The notes under the pieces were generated by a model that worked only from the letters and a program-made list of their open reading frames with translations, had not been told where the DNA came from and did no database searches. From contig CAJNAR010000179.1 of NCBI GenBank assembly GCA_905220665.1, positions 235,450 to 299,449 of the forward strand: 64,000 nucleotides of DNA, in the 5' to 3' direction. Both the position numbers and the translations under genes were made by a program. The stretch comes from Albugo candida (taxonomy: Eukaryota; Oomycota; Peronosporomycetes; Albuginales; Albuginaceae). Shown one piece after another: positions 32,852-41,380 of this stretch (within the stretch, counting starts at the first letter, position 1; every line of letters begins with the position of its first letter).

Positions 32852-34666
32852 ATGGGATACTTTCGCACAATGACTGTGCTCGCTACTTTGGTGTCGTGTC
32901 ACTCATTACCGTCACAACTTCATGTACTGACCAAAACGTATCATTTTGAGATACAACAGCAGGATTCAGCAATGCTAAGGGATGCATTTCACGATTGTCA
33001 GCTTTGCTTGCTGTCAAAAGCTGGTGTCGTAAAGTTACGCATCACGGAACCGCGATCGGATCAATTCGTAGTTTATATCACTGCTTCGCAAATGGCTTTT
33101 ATACGTGTGCATAGTATCTGCCATTATGAAAACGTTTGTGACAAACTGCAACTATCCGAGAGTTCTCATTTCGCGAGTGAGATCACGAAATCTATTCCTA
33201 ACACGATTGAAATTGAAGGGAACGAAAAAGCAATCGTTTGTCTCACTCAGCTCCACGAAGTTGTCAGCGAAAGATGCAGGATGTGTCTTAGACAGGCGAG
33301 TGATTCGAAAAGTATGGGTGAATTCTTAATCTCATCGTCGAACGATTTTCATTTTGTGTATGTCCTACGCTCATATCGTCGCAAAGATTCCATAGCCGAA
33401 GCTTGCACAGTTTCCAAAAATTGCGAGAATGTACTGACAAATGTGTATAGTGATCATCTATGCAATGCGGTTCACAACATGGGAGTCCTGAATCATTATG
33501 AGAACCAGGGCATCACGGTTACCAATGTCGATGTGAACGCACATAATCAAAATGAACCAAGCGTTCACTGCGTAGTGGCTACATCATTTTCAAATAAAAG
33601 GATGGATTATCACGAATCAATAAAAGATTGTATGACGTGTTTAGCAGAGAAAACACACGCATTTGTGCACTGGATGAGGATTACCGCCGCGCGTCGGCGC
33701 AAAACGTATCTCATGTTTGCTTCAAAAAACCACATCAATGACCAGCGCCCGTATAATTGTGCTACTTGTACAATTGAAAATGTGGCAACCGAAAAATGTT
33801 ACACAGGATACGACATACAATTTGACACGACACCAATTGTCGACCAAATCTCTGTTTATATGGATCCGATTACCACAAGTAACAGCCCGCTAAAGCATTT
33901 CAGCACATGTATCATCATTGAATATGAACCTGAATTTGAGGGCAGCTGTACGAGTTGTCTTTGGAGCTTTTTATCGCCTAAAGGTCCGATTCGAATGTCG
34001 AATATAGAATCCAACGCTTTCGTCAATCTTGATATTGATCCGATGCATCTAGCAAGTTGTATTACAGCTCGTGATAATCGTGCCTGCACGAGAATTTCCT
34101 ATGTCGACTATTGGATCTGCCTAGGGCATGAACAGCAAACACAAGGATACCATCAGATGCGAGCTGTATCAGTGACTTTCAGAAAAGACTATAGAAGCTC
34201 TTCTCTTATCAGTAAACAACATGAGATGGGCGGCAGAAACATGCGGACGGAAACGCGTTTACTATCAGCTACAGTCGGTGGTCGAATGGACTCTTTGCAA
34301 ACGGTGTTGAAGGAGTTGGATCGAGAATTGATGGATCGTAGCCAATCGCATCACAGGAGATCATCGGAAGCAGCAACAGGCTCTTCCAGCAACTTGAACG
34401 ATGTTGAACCGCCTCATACTATCATGGTGCTGAAGTATTCTGATAACAAATGCTTGATGTGCCTTGCTCTCAAAATGAATGTTCTCGCAATATCCACTGT
34501 CAAACAGCTCATCTGGGTAAAGGCAGAAGTGGAAGATACAATGAGGTGTGATTGTGCCTGGATCCGTTCTGGAACATTCATTTTTGTAAATTTGGGTTCA
34601 ATGCGGCCTATACCCGTAAATCACCTACAGCGGTACTTCTTCACGACAATTCTTAATTCAATATAA
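32852..34666 (+). CDS. Secreted Cys-x2-Cys repeat protein, 604 aa
   Basis: A single-exon ORF. The first true ATG is 32852, and it begins with a signal peptide (MGYFRTMTVLATLVSCHS). In this numbering there are six C-x2-C pairs: 49-52, 142-145, 260-263, 303-306, 366-369 and 534-537. Four of them read C-x2-C-L after an acidic or polar lead (HDCQLCL, ERCRMCL, KDCMTCL, NKCLMCL). In each of five modules a second pair of cysteines follows 29-40 residues later, giving C-x2-C-x(29-40)-C-x(1-8)-C. Between modules 4 and 5 lies a Ser/His/Arg-rich, probably disordered segment (about 445-520). The 316-residue protein at 16849-17799 shares the module. No named domain is recognised; metal binding or disulfides are both possible. 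It lies among housekeeping genes but has no intron and a different composition. Confidence 0.8.
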   Translation: MGYFRTMTVLATLVSCHSLPSQLHVLTKTYHFEIQQQDSAMLRDAFHDCQLCLLSKAGVVKLRITEPRSDQFVVYITASQMAFIRVHSICHYENVCDKLQLSESSHFASEITKSIPNTIEIEGNEKAIVCLTQLHEVVSERCRMCLRQASDSKSMGEFLISSSNDFHFVYVLRSYRRKDSIAEACTVSKNCENVLTNVYSDHLCNAVHNMGVLNHYENQGITVTNVDVNAHNQNEPSVHCVVATSFSNKRMDYHESIKDCMTCLAEKTHAFVHWMRITAARRRKTYLMFASKNHINDQRPYNCATCTIENVATEKCYTGYDIQFDTTPIVDQISVYMDPITTSNSPLKHFSTCIIIEYEPEFEGSCTSCLWSFLSPKGPIRMSNIESNAFVNLDIDPMHLASCITARDNRACTRISYVDYWICLGHEQQTQGYHQMRAVSVTFRKDYRSSSLISKQHEMGGRNMRTETRLLSATVGGRMDSLQTVLKELDRELMDRSQSHHRRSSEAATGSSSNLNDVEPPHTIMVLKYSDNKCLMCLALKMNVLAISTVKQLIWVKAEVEDTMRCDCAWIRSGTFIFVNLGSMRPIPVNHLQRYFFTTILNSI

Positions 34667-35397
34667 AACGATATCTGAGCGCTTCAACTCGTATATTTTG
34701 ACACGTGAATGTCAAGATAACAAATTGGGATCTCGTATACATTCAAATGTGTACTCCCGCACGACGTACGACACAGATGAAAGCGTACCGCTTCGATCGC
34801 TATCCCCTTCATCCGTCCCCTTGTTTGATTAGACGTCTCCCTTACAATTAACTTATCGTCGCTCGACCTGCTAACCGAAAGAAATGATGGAACGACGCTG
34901 GGGCTTTTGCGAGAAAGGTGTTGAACATCGCGTGTAACCTACTGAAAGTAATTGGACACTGTTGTCCTTCTACAAACAAACTAATCCAAATTAAAAGAAA
35001 AACAATGGAATCACGCGAGACGCATCGGATTAATGCTAGAATGGGCTCATCTGTGTGGATATATAAAGTCGAGCTAAAGTCAACTTAAAAGATTGCGTAA
35101 CGAGCGCACGGCCAATGTTTATCACCATCAAAGTATTTGAATAAACGAATTAAACGGAAGTAGTCGCCTTGAGACAACGCAAGTGGAATCTAGTAGGGAT
35201 GTCACCATAGAGACGCAGTGTGGTGTTGAATGTGCAAAAGTCGTGCGAGAAGGAACGAAAGAGATATAAAAACGTTCATGCTGCTGATAGTCCCCAGGAT
35301 CTGCTTCTGTCTAACGGCACCTTCTTCGCAAAATTCAAGATATGTTTTGGAGGCAGCATTGGATGGATTTGGTGTATTTCGGATCGTTACTACGTTA
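34667..35397. other. Gap with no supported gene
   Basis: No gene recognised. This is the shared 3' side of the 604-residue gene and NDUFA5, which converge here. Confidence 0.4.
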
Positions 35398-35901
35398 TTA
35401 ATCTTGCGATTTGACGGGGGGTTCCCACAGCTTGTGTTCTGCACTCAGTAAAATATAAAATTGAGTAATAATTGCCAGATAATCTTACCCAAATACACAG
35501 GTATCACGCTTAATTCATCTTCCGCTTGCTCAATGAGCTCTTCCAACTGCCCGCAGTTGATTTCCTTCTCTATCACATCTTCCTGCCGCTCAAGTGAGTC
35601 CCAGATGTTGGAGTATTAAGGACTATTTACGCACATTTTCGTTGTCTTCAACAATTTTGAGTCGAAACTTTGTGATTCGCTCGACTGCATCTCTGTAAGC
35701 AGCATCCTCAGGGAGCACCTGAATCTGTAAGCTGGGTGCGCAAAGACAGCGGGGAATCGACGGAGTTTATACCTTTACTTCTTCAAGTGTTCTCTGATAT
35801 AGATGCACCAAGTCTTGCCGTGCGTTTGGATTAACTGCAAGCCCAACTAGTCCAGTAGAAGTCTTCCGCACCGCTGCATTTAGTGCTCGGGTCACCCACA
35901 T
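35398..35901 (-). CDS. NDUFA5: NADH dehydrogenase (complex I) subunit NDUFA5
   Basis: Four exons: 35901-35773, 35724-35635, 35588-35489 and 35438-35398, with introns of 48, 46 and 50 nt, giving 119 residues. The family core is plain: TSTGLVGLAVNPNARQDLVH in exon 1; LPEDAAYRDAVERITKFRLK in exon 2; INCGQLEELIEQAEDELSVI in exon 3; and a short C-terminus, LEHKLWEPPVKSQD, in exon 4, with the W-E-P typical of the family end. NDUFA5 is an accessory subunit of the peripheral arm (N-module side) of mitochondrial complex I. No single frame is long enough to be found as an ORF. The start codon is 57 bp from the start of NDUFA8, in the opposite direction. Confidence 0.92.
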
Positions 35902-35958
35902 GTTGACGATGTACCGTTATCTGTGGAATACAAGTCGGATCGGCAGCACATTTCGATA
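35902..35958. promoter_or_regulatory. Shared bidirectional promoter of NDUFA5 and NDUFA8
   Basis: Only 57 bp separate the two start codons. Both 5' UTRs and the core promoter must lie here or overlap the neighbouring coding exon. No TATA box or known initiator is obvious. Confidence 0.6.
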
Positions 35959-36421
35959 ATGAACAAAGAAAGCAGCCGTAAATCGCCATCGACTGATAGC
36001 ACGAGCCTCAAGTGCGCTTGGCGCATCATAGGTCGTGAATGTAACGAGACCAATCTCGCTTTCCTCAACTGCAAGGCGGAAAATGATCATCCCACGGCTT
36101 GCTTATCTCAGGGCGAAAAAGCAGTTGCGTGTGGACTACGAGTGTAATGAAATAGCGCTGACCTTTTCTATTGAATTGGTATGATGAGAATACTCAATAG
36201 ACTGCGGACAATCGAAGAACAATGTGGTGAAGCGTTCGCGGCATATAACGCCGCCATGAAAAAGAACTGGCATCAGTTCGACGAGTGTCGTAAAGAGGAA
36301 GCTGCATTGATTGCATGCTGGAAACAGAAAGCTGAACAGGTATTTCTTTGAGTTTACTGAATAATTCAAAAGTGAACGACTAATTTGGATCTTGATGTAG
36401 AGAGCTAAACAGGACAGCTAG
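35959..36421 (+). CDS. NDUFA8: NADH dehydrogenase (complex I) subunit NDUFA8
   Basis: Three exons: 35959-36143, 36189-36339 and 36401-36421, with introns of 45 and 61 nt, giving 118 residues. It has the twin CHCH-type cysteine pattern of the family: LKCAWRIIGRECNETNLAFL, then CKAENDHPTACLSQGEKAVAC, then EEQCGEAFAAYNAAMKKNWH, then FDECRKEEAALIACW. The open frame upstream to 35923 lacks an ATG, so 35959 is chosen. NDUFA8 is an intermembrane-space-facing accessory subunit of complex I whose disulfides are made by the MIA pathway. The last exon codes for only six residues. One expected cysteine in the second CHCH (YNAAM where YxxCM is usual) is Ala. Confidence 0.9.
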
Positions 36422-37038
36422 CTAGCTCATCGAGCAGTTTGGAGCAGACGGATAAAACCTCACGTGGCTGAATAGTCTAGATACCTGCATTCATATAGTC
36501 ACAATATAAACTGTTGCTTGGAATTCGCACAAGTTTTATTAGATCAAAACGACCTGATACTTCTAGCCGATTTGAGTCGAAAGCATGCAAAACTAAACGG
36601 TCTCAATAAGCAAACTAGAGAGCTGTCTGACGTGCGAGTTCAGTTAGAGCCATGTCGCTCTCGCCTTTTCCACGAATATATCCTGCAAGTGCAAATGTGT
36701 CGGATTCGCCAGTAAATAGTCCGTGTTCGTTCACCCGACCGATGCTAATCTGGACGGATGATTGATCTTTGGCCGCTATTATTCGATTTGTCCATGAGCT
36801 ACACAGTAAATGAAGACATTAATTAAATACAGCAATGGCTTATGTGTCTGATGTCAGCAATACCATTTACGTGGGATATAGATATCGATGTTTTGTCCAG
36901 CTTCGTTCTGCATTTTTAATCCCAATTAGACTTTGCGCTAATCTCCAATCGTTCAAAACATAATGCTCACACTATTTCACCAAAGCCTAGTTCTAATTGC
37001 ACACACTAAACTTGCATCACAGGAAGGAAGTTGTGCCA
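36422..37038. other. Gap before prefoldin 2
   Basis: An open frame at 36518-36715 (+) is helical and hydrophilic (LADLSRKHAKLNGLNKQTRE) but has no ATG. It could be an internal exon of an unrecognised gene. An AG at 37020-37021 could be the acceptor of a 5' exon of prefoldin 2. Confidence 0.35.
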
Positions 37039-37437
37039 ATGGAACAAAATGTGGTTGCCCAATACAATTCGATGAAGTCAGAAGTCCGTCAGCTCGCGGA
37101 AAAAATGGCAGAATTACAAGCAGAGATTGCGGAGCATGATCGAGTTATCATGACACTGCAAGGTCTACCATCTTCACGCAAAGCATTTAGAATGATTGGA
37201 GGTGTCCTGATTGAACGAACTGTTGAAGAAGTTCTTCCAGCTGTGACACTCAATCGCAATGGAGTTGCTCAAGTTTTGGAGCAGTTAAATGCAAATATTC
37301 ATCAGAAAGAAGCAGCCGCAAATGAACTACAGGTAGAGGGCTGTTTTACACATACAATTTGAACCTGCTTCACTAAAGCTTACAGATGTTTTTTTTATAC
37401 ATAACAGCGCAAGCATAACATACAAATGCAACCTTGA
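37039..37437 (+). CDS. PFDN2: Prefoldin subunit 2
   Basis: Two exons, 37039-37332 and 37408-37437, with a 75 nt intron, giving 107 residues. The start MEQNVVAQYNSMKSEVRQL opens the first helix. The beta-hairpin region of the family follows: RKAFRMIGGVLIERTVEEVL. The second helix then runs into exon 2 (NELQ joined to RKHNIQMQP, matching the REKHNIR end of other prefoldin 2 proteins). Prefoldin hands unfolded actin and tubulin to the CCT chaperonin. The open frame extends upstream to an AG at 37021, so a 5' exon adding a short N-terminal tail is possible. Confidence 0.92.
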
Positions 37438-37569
37438 AGAATGTAGCTATAGAAATCTATTAAAGATGACTGCATCTGTCTTTGCAGCTTTAGGTGAAAT
37501 ACACTATTTTCGATCCTTGGTTTTGAGGTTAAACTGTCGATTTTACACCATCAAATTTTAGATTCTAAG

Positions 37570-37941
37570 ATGAATCGCTTCACGACATTACTCCGCCCGC
37601 TTTCACGCGCTTGTGTACGCAGTCCAAATACAGTTCGACCGAATGTACGTTTCGCACGTGACCAATTCCGTTTCTTCTCTGCACAAACTTTTTTGGATCG
37701 TCACGAAGTAAGTGATCGTGTTCTTTCGGTAATAAAAAACTTTGAAAAAGTGGATGGAGACAAAGTCACCGACGCTGCTAAATTTGTGGATGATCTCGGT
37801 CTTGATTCGCTGGATGTGGTCGAAGTGATAATGGCTATGGAAGAGGAGTTCACGATCGAGATTCCAGACAACGAAGTGGACAAGCTAACGACACCAGCTC
37901 AAGTGATTGAATACGTTGCGGCACATCCGATGGCCAAGTAG
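37570..37941 (+). CDS. NDUFAB1: Mitochondrial acyl carrier protein
   Basis: A single-exon gene of 123 codons. Residues 1-40 are a mitochondrial targeting sequence (Arg/Ser/Thr-rich, no acids until 31). The carrier domain follows, with the phosphopantetheine attachment serine at residue 80 in DDLGLDSLDVVEVIMAMEEE, and the family end IPDNEVDKLTTPAQVIEYV. It carries acyl chains for mitochondrial fatty acid and lipoate synthesis. In most eukaryotes it is also a complex I subunit and the obligate partner of LYR proteins. Confidence 0.96.
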   Translation: MNRFTTLLRPLSRACVRSPNTVRPNVRFARDQFRFFSAQTFLDRHEVSDRVLSVIKNFEKVDGDKVTDAAKFVDDLGLDSLDVVEVIMAMEEEFTIEIPDNEVDKLTTPAQVIEYVAAHPMAK

Positions 37942-38032
37942 TTTGAAAGAGATGTTCAATATACTACAATCTTTTTTAGCGCTGTCAACGCTTAAGAGCT
38001 AATGGCCTTTAGCGATCATAAACGGCCGCCCT

Positions 38033-38571
38033 CTAATTTTCTTTAGGCTTTTGCAATTGTTTCAAAATATCACTAATTTGGTTGCGGACTATCGGCTGTC
38101 CTGTAGCTGTACGTGCACTTAGCATCGCATGCCTTTTTTTGCGAACTTTGATGGTTTTCTGAATGTTCTCGTGCTTTTGTTTCTTCAATTCAATTCCTTC
38201 CTCACGCTTGGACTTTATTTGTTCGGCTTTTCTCTTCGCTTTGAAGAGCGGATCTGGTCGATTGTTAATGAGAGGCTTTTTCCGTTGGGTTTCTGATACC
38301 TTTACAAACATTAGAGAGCGTCTCTGCAGTGAAATAGACCACGTACTTGATTTGTGAGTGTGCTAAAGAATTGATCGTAAAAACTCATCGACCCATTGCT
38401 ACTTTGTTGTTCGCTCTTGTTCTTCGCGATCTTTTCGCGTGTACGCTTCCATTGACACTTTCGTATCATTTTCTGCTTTGATTCAGACTTATCTTTCCTC
38501 CTTTCACATCGTTTTCCATTCATAAATCGCGTCAAACTTACTGCTCCATTTTTTCCACGCGATTTTTCCAT
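38033..38571 (-). CDS. FYV7: rRNA-processing protein FYV7-like (CCDC59/TAP26 family)
   Basis: Two exons, 38571-38347 and 38299-38033, with a 47 nt intron, giving 163 residues. The protein is very basic. Exon 2 has the family features: KKPLINNRPDPLFKAKRKAE, a long Lys/Glu helix, and the C-terminal signature TATGQPIVRNQISDILKQL, corresponding to kGQP.mk.qie.lL.ki. Family members act in nucleolar processing of pre-18S rRNA. The identification rests on this C-terminal block and general composition. Its start codon is 31 bp from that of the divergent CBP3-WW gene. Confidence 0.72.
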
Positions 38572-38602
38572 TTGTTAATATTTTCTGTATTGATTGGTCG
38601 GA

Positions 38603-39517
38603 ATGCTCGCTCAAGTAAAATGCACTCGAAATTTACTCTGTTCCAACTGGCAAAGTAATGGACAATTAACCATGCAAATTGCAGGCTTTTCAAGTAGAAT
38701 TGACCATGCGATAACACAGATACCTCCTCCGTCTCCTGGTCGAGGAATACTTGGGCGCGCTGCTAATTTCGACATCAGAAAAAGCAAAAATGGGATCAAA
38801 TCGTGGAACTGGCTATTCAGTTTGCTGGGATACAATAACAACGATGATAAATTGTATCGGGAATCCGTCAAACTACTACAAAGCTGTGTGAATCAGTCGG
38901 CCGTACCGAATTTGTATCATGCGATTCGACTACGTCCCGATTTTCGCGGTCAGCAAGCACTTTTAATGGCTCATGTTTGGCTCGTTCATCGTCGACTTGG
39001 AAAGCAAGGAGAAGCTGGGAGAGTCTTACAAGAAGGTGTGTTTGATCGTCTTTGGGAAGAAACGGTATCGCGTATTCGTCATCAAAAGGTGTCTGAACTC
39101 ACAGTCAACAAATATTTGAAACAAGTGCAGCAGGTGTGCTTTAATGCTTGTATTGCTTACGATACGGGTCTTGAGAGAAGTAAGGATGATTTCAACACAG
39201 CGATTCGATGTCATCTGTTGGCAGAAGACGACTTACATGTTCCAGATGAACAGTACGTTCAGATGACGAGTAAGTATCTTTGGCAGAATATGAAAATGCT
39301 GGACAAACTTGACGAGAAATACCTTAAGAAAGGAGTCATTCCTTGGGATCACGTACCGGATATAGCGGGCTTCAAGCAGCTCGATGTCGTACTGATCGGA
39401 CAGAAATTTGGAAATTGGAGGACTGCGTTGGACAATCGTGGCAAGATGTATTACTGGCACTCTGAGAGTCGATTGTCGGCTTGGGAGCTTCCAGAAAAGG
39501 ACACAATGGCGCAGTAG
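38603..39517 (+). CDS. UQCC1: CBP3/UQCC1 complex III assembly factor with C-terminal WW domain
   Basis: A single-exon gene. The open frame starts at a TTG (38594), and the first ATG is 38603, giving 304 residues. The N-terminus could be a mitochondrial presequence. Residues about 85-255 match the ubiquinol-cytochrome c chaperone domain: ALLMAHVWLVHRRLGKQGEA, KYLKQVQQVCFNACIAYDTG, AIRCHLLAEDDLHVPDEQYV, and the end LDKLDEKYLKKGVIPWDHVP. CBP3/UQCC1 helps translate and stabilise cytochrome b. Residues about 265-300 form a WW domain (NWRTALDNRGKMYYWHSESR, then SAWELPE), which CBP3 proteins usually lack. The domain fusion is within one uninterrupted frame. It converges on the LarA-like gene, 46 bp away. 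Confidence 0.85.
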   Translation: MLAQVKCTRNLLCSNWQSNGQLTMQIAGFSSRIDHAITQIPPPSPGRGILGRAANFDIRKSKNGIKSWNWLFSLLGYNNNDDKLYRESVKLLQSCVNQSAVPNLYHAIRLRPDFRGQQALLMAHVWLVHRRLGKQGEAGRVLQEGVFDRLWEETVSRIRHQKVSELTVNKYLKQVQQVCFNACIAYDTGLERSKDDFNTAIRCHLLAEDDLHVPDEQYVQMTSKYLWQNMKMLDKLDEKYLKKGVIPWDHVPDIAGFKQLDVVLIGQKFGNWRTALDNRGKMYYWHSESRLSAWELPEKDTMAQ

Positions 39518-39563
39518 CCGAAAGAAACACAATTAGGAAATCAATTATTCTGCCTTTCGAATT

Positions 39564-41327
39564 TCACATTTTTGGAACGGCAAATGGACCTCCACCGATA
39601 CCGACATCAAAACATTGTGCATCTTGTGACTTTTCAAGGGATTTTACTTTGCCACCTGATAGCTCCACACTTTGTTTTCTTTGGTTTGATCTCTCGAAGC
39701 GGCTGCGACAAGCCCATAATCCCAACGATGGATTCGAGATATAATAAAACTCTTCAGTGCCATCTTTGGTTGTGTTGTAACCTTCTTTGAGATCATCAAT
39801 CGAGTACTTTTGTAGCATTTCTGCCAAATCTCCGTATTCGAACCCAACGCTTTCAATCTCCTCTTGGGTCAAGAATCCTGTACAATATCGGATACGAAAT
39901 CGACCTTCAGAGGATCCATGAATCAGGTGGGCAGCAGCGCTCAGATTTTTCATCAGATCGCGGCTCTGGTCCAAATACTCAAGTATCTCCTATCGATGCT
40001 ACATCTCAGTATTGGTATGTCAGTCCCCTTTCTTACCGGAGTTGTTCGGTACCCATACTTTCGGATCAGCTCGTCGATCCGCAAGTCTTCACCAAAGTGC
40101 TTGACGCCAGGTGCAAGTATGATCAATTCACCGTCATCCGCGATCGCCATCCTTGTACGATAAATACTCTTATTGCCCAGCCAAGTCGATTTGTACTCCT
40201 CTGGATGCAGATAGACCACAACCTGCAAGCATTCTCGATAATCGCAATTTTGAATGAGACTTTTCGCGTACTCTTTTCAATGGTAATTCGAGTAACTTGA
40301 AATTAACTTCCAGAGATAACGCGGACGCTCGTAGAAAGCATTCTTCGTCATCACCGATGAAAACTCCACGGGTTACAAGCTGTCCATCCTCGCTACAAGC
40401 CAGACATTGGAATGGCGAAATCAACGAATATTATACGACTTACGCTCGTGAAATTACTGTTTGAATGTATAACAGAGGCAGATCATTGAGGAAATGCTCG
40501 GACGCGTAATTCAGCACTTGACGTAATGGATTATTGGCACGCCCCATCATACGTTCCATGCCGTACACTGCCCCGATGAAATGGGAAAAATTGATAGCAT
40601 CACTTCCTCCTGTGCCGACAAAAATATTTTTGTTGTAATTTGCCATTCCCATCACTTCGTGTGGAACTACTTGACCGATCGAAATGATCAAGTCATGCTT
40701 CCCATCCCATATCTGCAATAGAAATTGGAGTCAGATAACTTCTATAGAGACGATAACGCACTAGTTTGTTGATTTGAGCTGGCCATGGTTCATGAACTTT
40801 GCCATCGCTGGCGGCCGCGACTAACTCCGATGGAACCATGCCAATTGTCACAACATCATTTCTAGCAGTAACATTTTGTGAATGGTCAAGTGATCATGAA
40901 CATTCAGCACCGCCAATCGTGAACGCGGAACAAGTGTTTTGGAATCGAGCCATACATCTTCAGATAAAGTCAGATACTGCACGACTTGCACAAAATCACG
41001 ATACCTTTGTAATTTCGCTATCTGTCATTGGAGCGTGTGTCCCAAGAGCGGGTAAGACATCCACAATCGCGTCCTGTAAATGATTATATAGGAATTGTGA
41101 TATGATACCGGCATTTCTATCGCATACACGTCCATCATTGATCAAATCATCCCAGAACACAACTCGTACGAATGATAGCGGGTGAAATCCGGGGGAACAA
41201 GCATTACGCGCTGCAGCGTTTTCCCCGTGTTGGCTGCGTATTGAGTGAGCGCATTTCTGACTATGTCGCCGAGTTGCTTGTCTGTGATTATGGAATTCTC
41301 GCTCCCTTCCGCGTGGTATAAACCCAT
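39564..41327 (-). CDS. LarA-like / DUF2088 lactate-racemase-domain protein
   Basis: Eight exons: 41327-41170, 41116-41005, 40957-40911, 40861-40762, 40712-40444, 40392-40272, 40222-40037 and 39965-39564, with introns of 47-71 nt. All junctions are in frame, giving 464 residues. Family motifs run in order: RVMLVPPDFTRYHS, VLPALGTHAPMTDSEI (His80), WPAQINKLI, SIGQVVPHEVMGMANYNKNI (His157 and Lys167, spaced as the nickel-pincer His and Lys of LarA), ADDGELIILAPGVKHFGEDL, LIRKYGYR, AAAHLIHGSSEGRF and ISNPSLGLWA. LarA racemises lactate with a nickel-pincer cofactor; related proteins act on other 2-hydroxyacids, so the substrate is unknown. This subgroup is mainly bacterial, suggesting an old transfer followed by intron gain. 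The start codon is 53 bp from that of B9D1. Confidence 0.88.
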
Positions 41328-41380
41328 TTACTCCAATCAAATGAGCATTTTGTGCATCACGACCCCCGGCGTATGATACA

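Noticed and set aside
35202..35444. 80-codon minus-strand ORF overlapping the NDUFA5 end
   Set aside because: The last exon of NDUFA5 uses a different frame here, and the ORF has no family support; it covers the 3' flank.
36518..36715. Helical open frame between NDUFA8 and PFDN2
   Set aside because: It starts at a TTG, has no clear splice partners and no recognised family, so it is not called as a gene.
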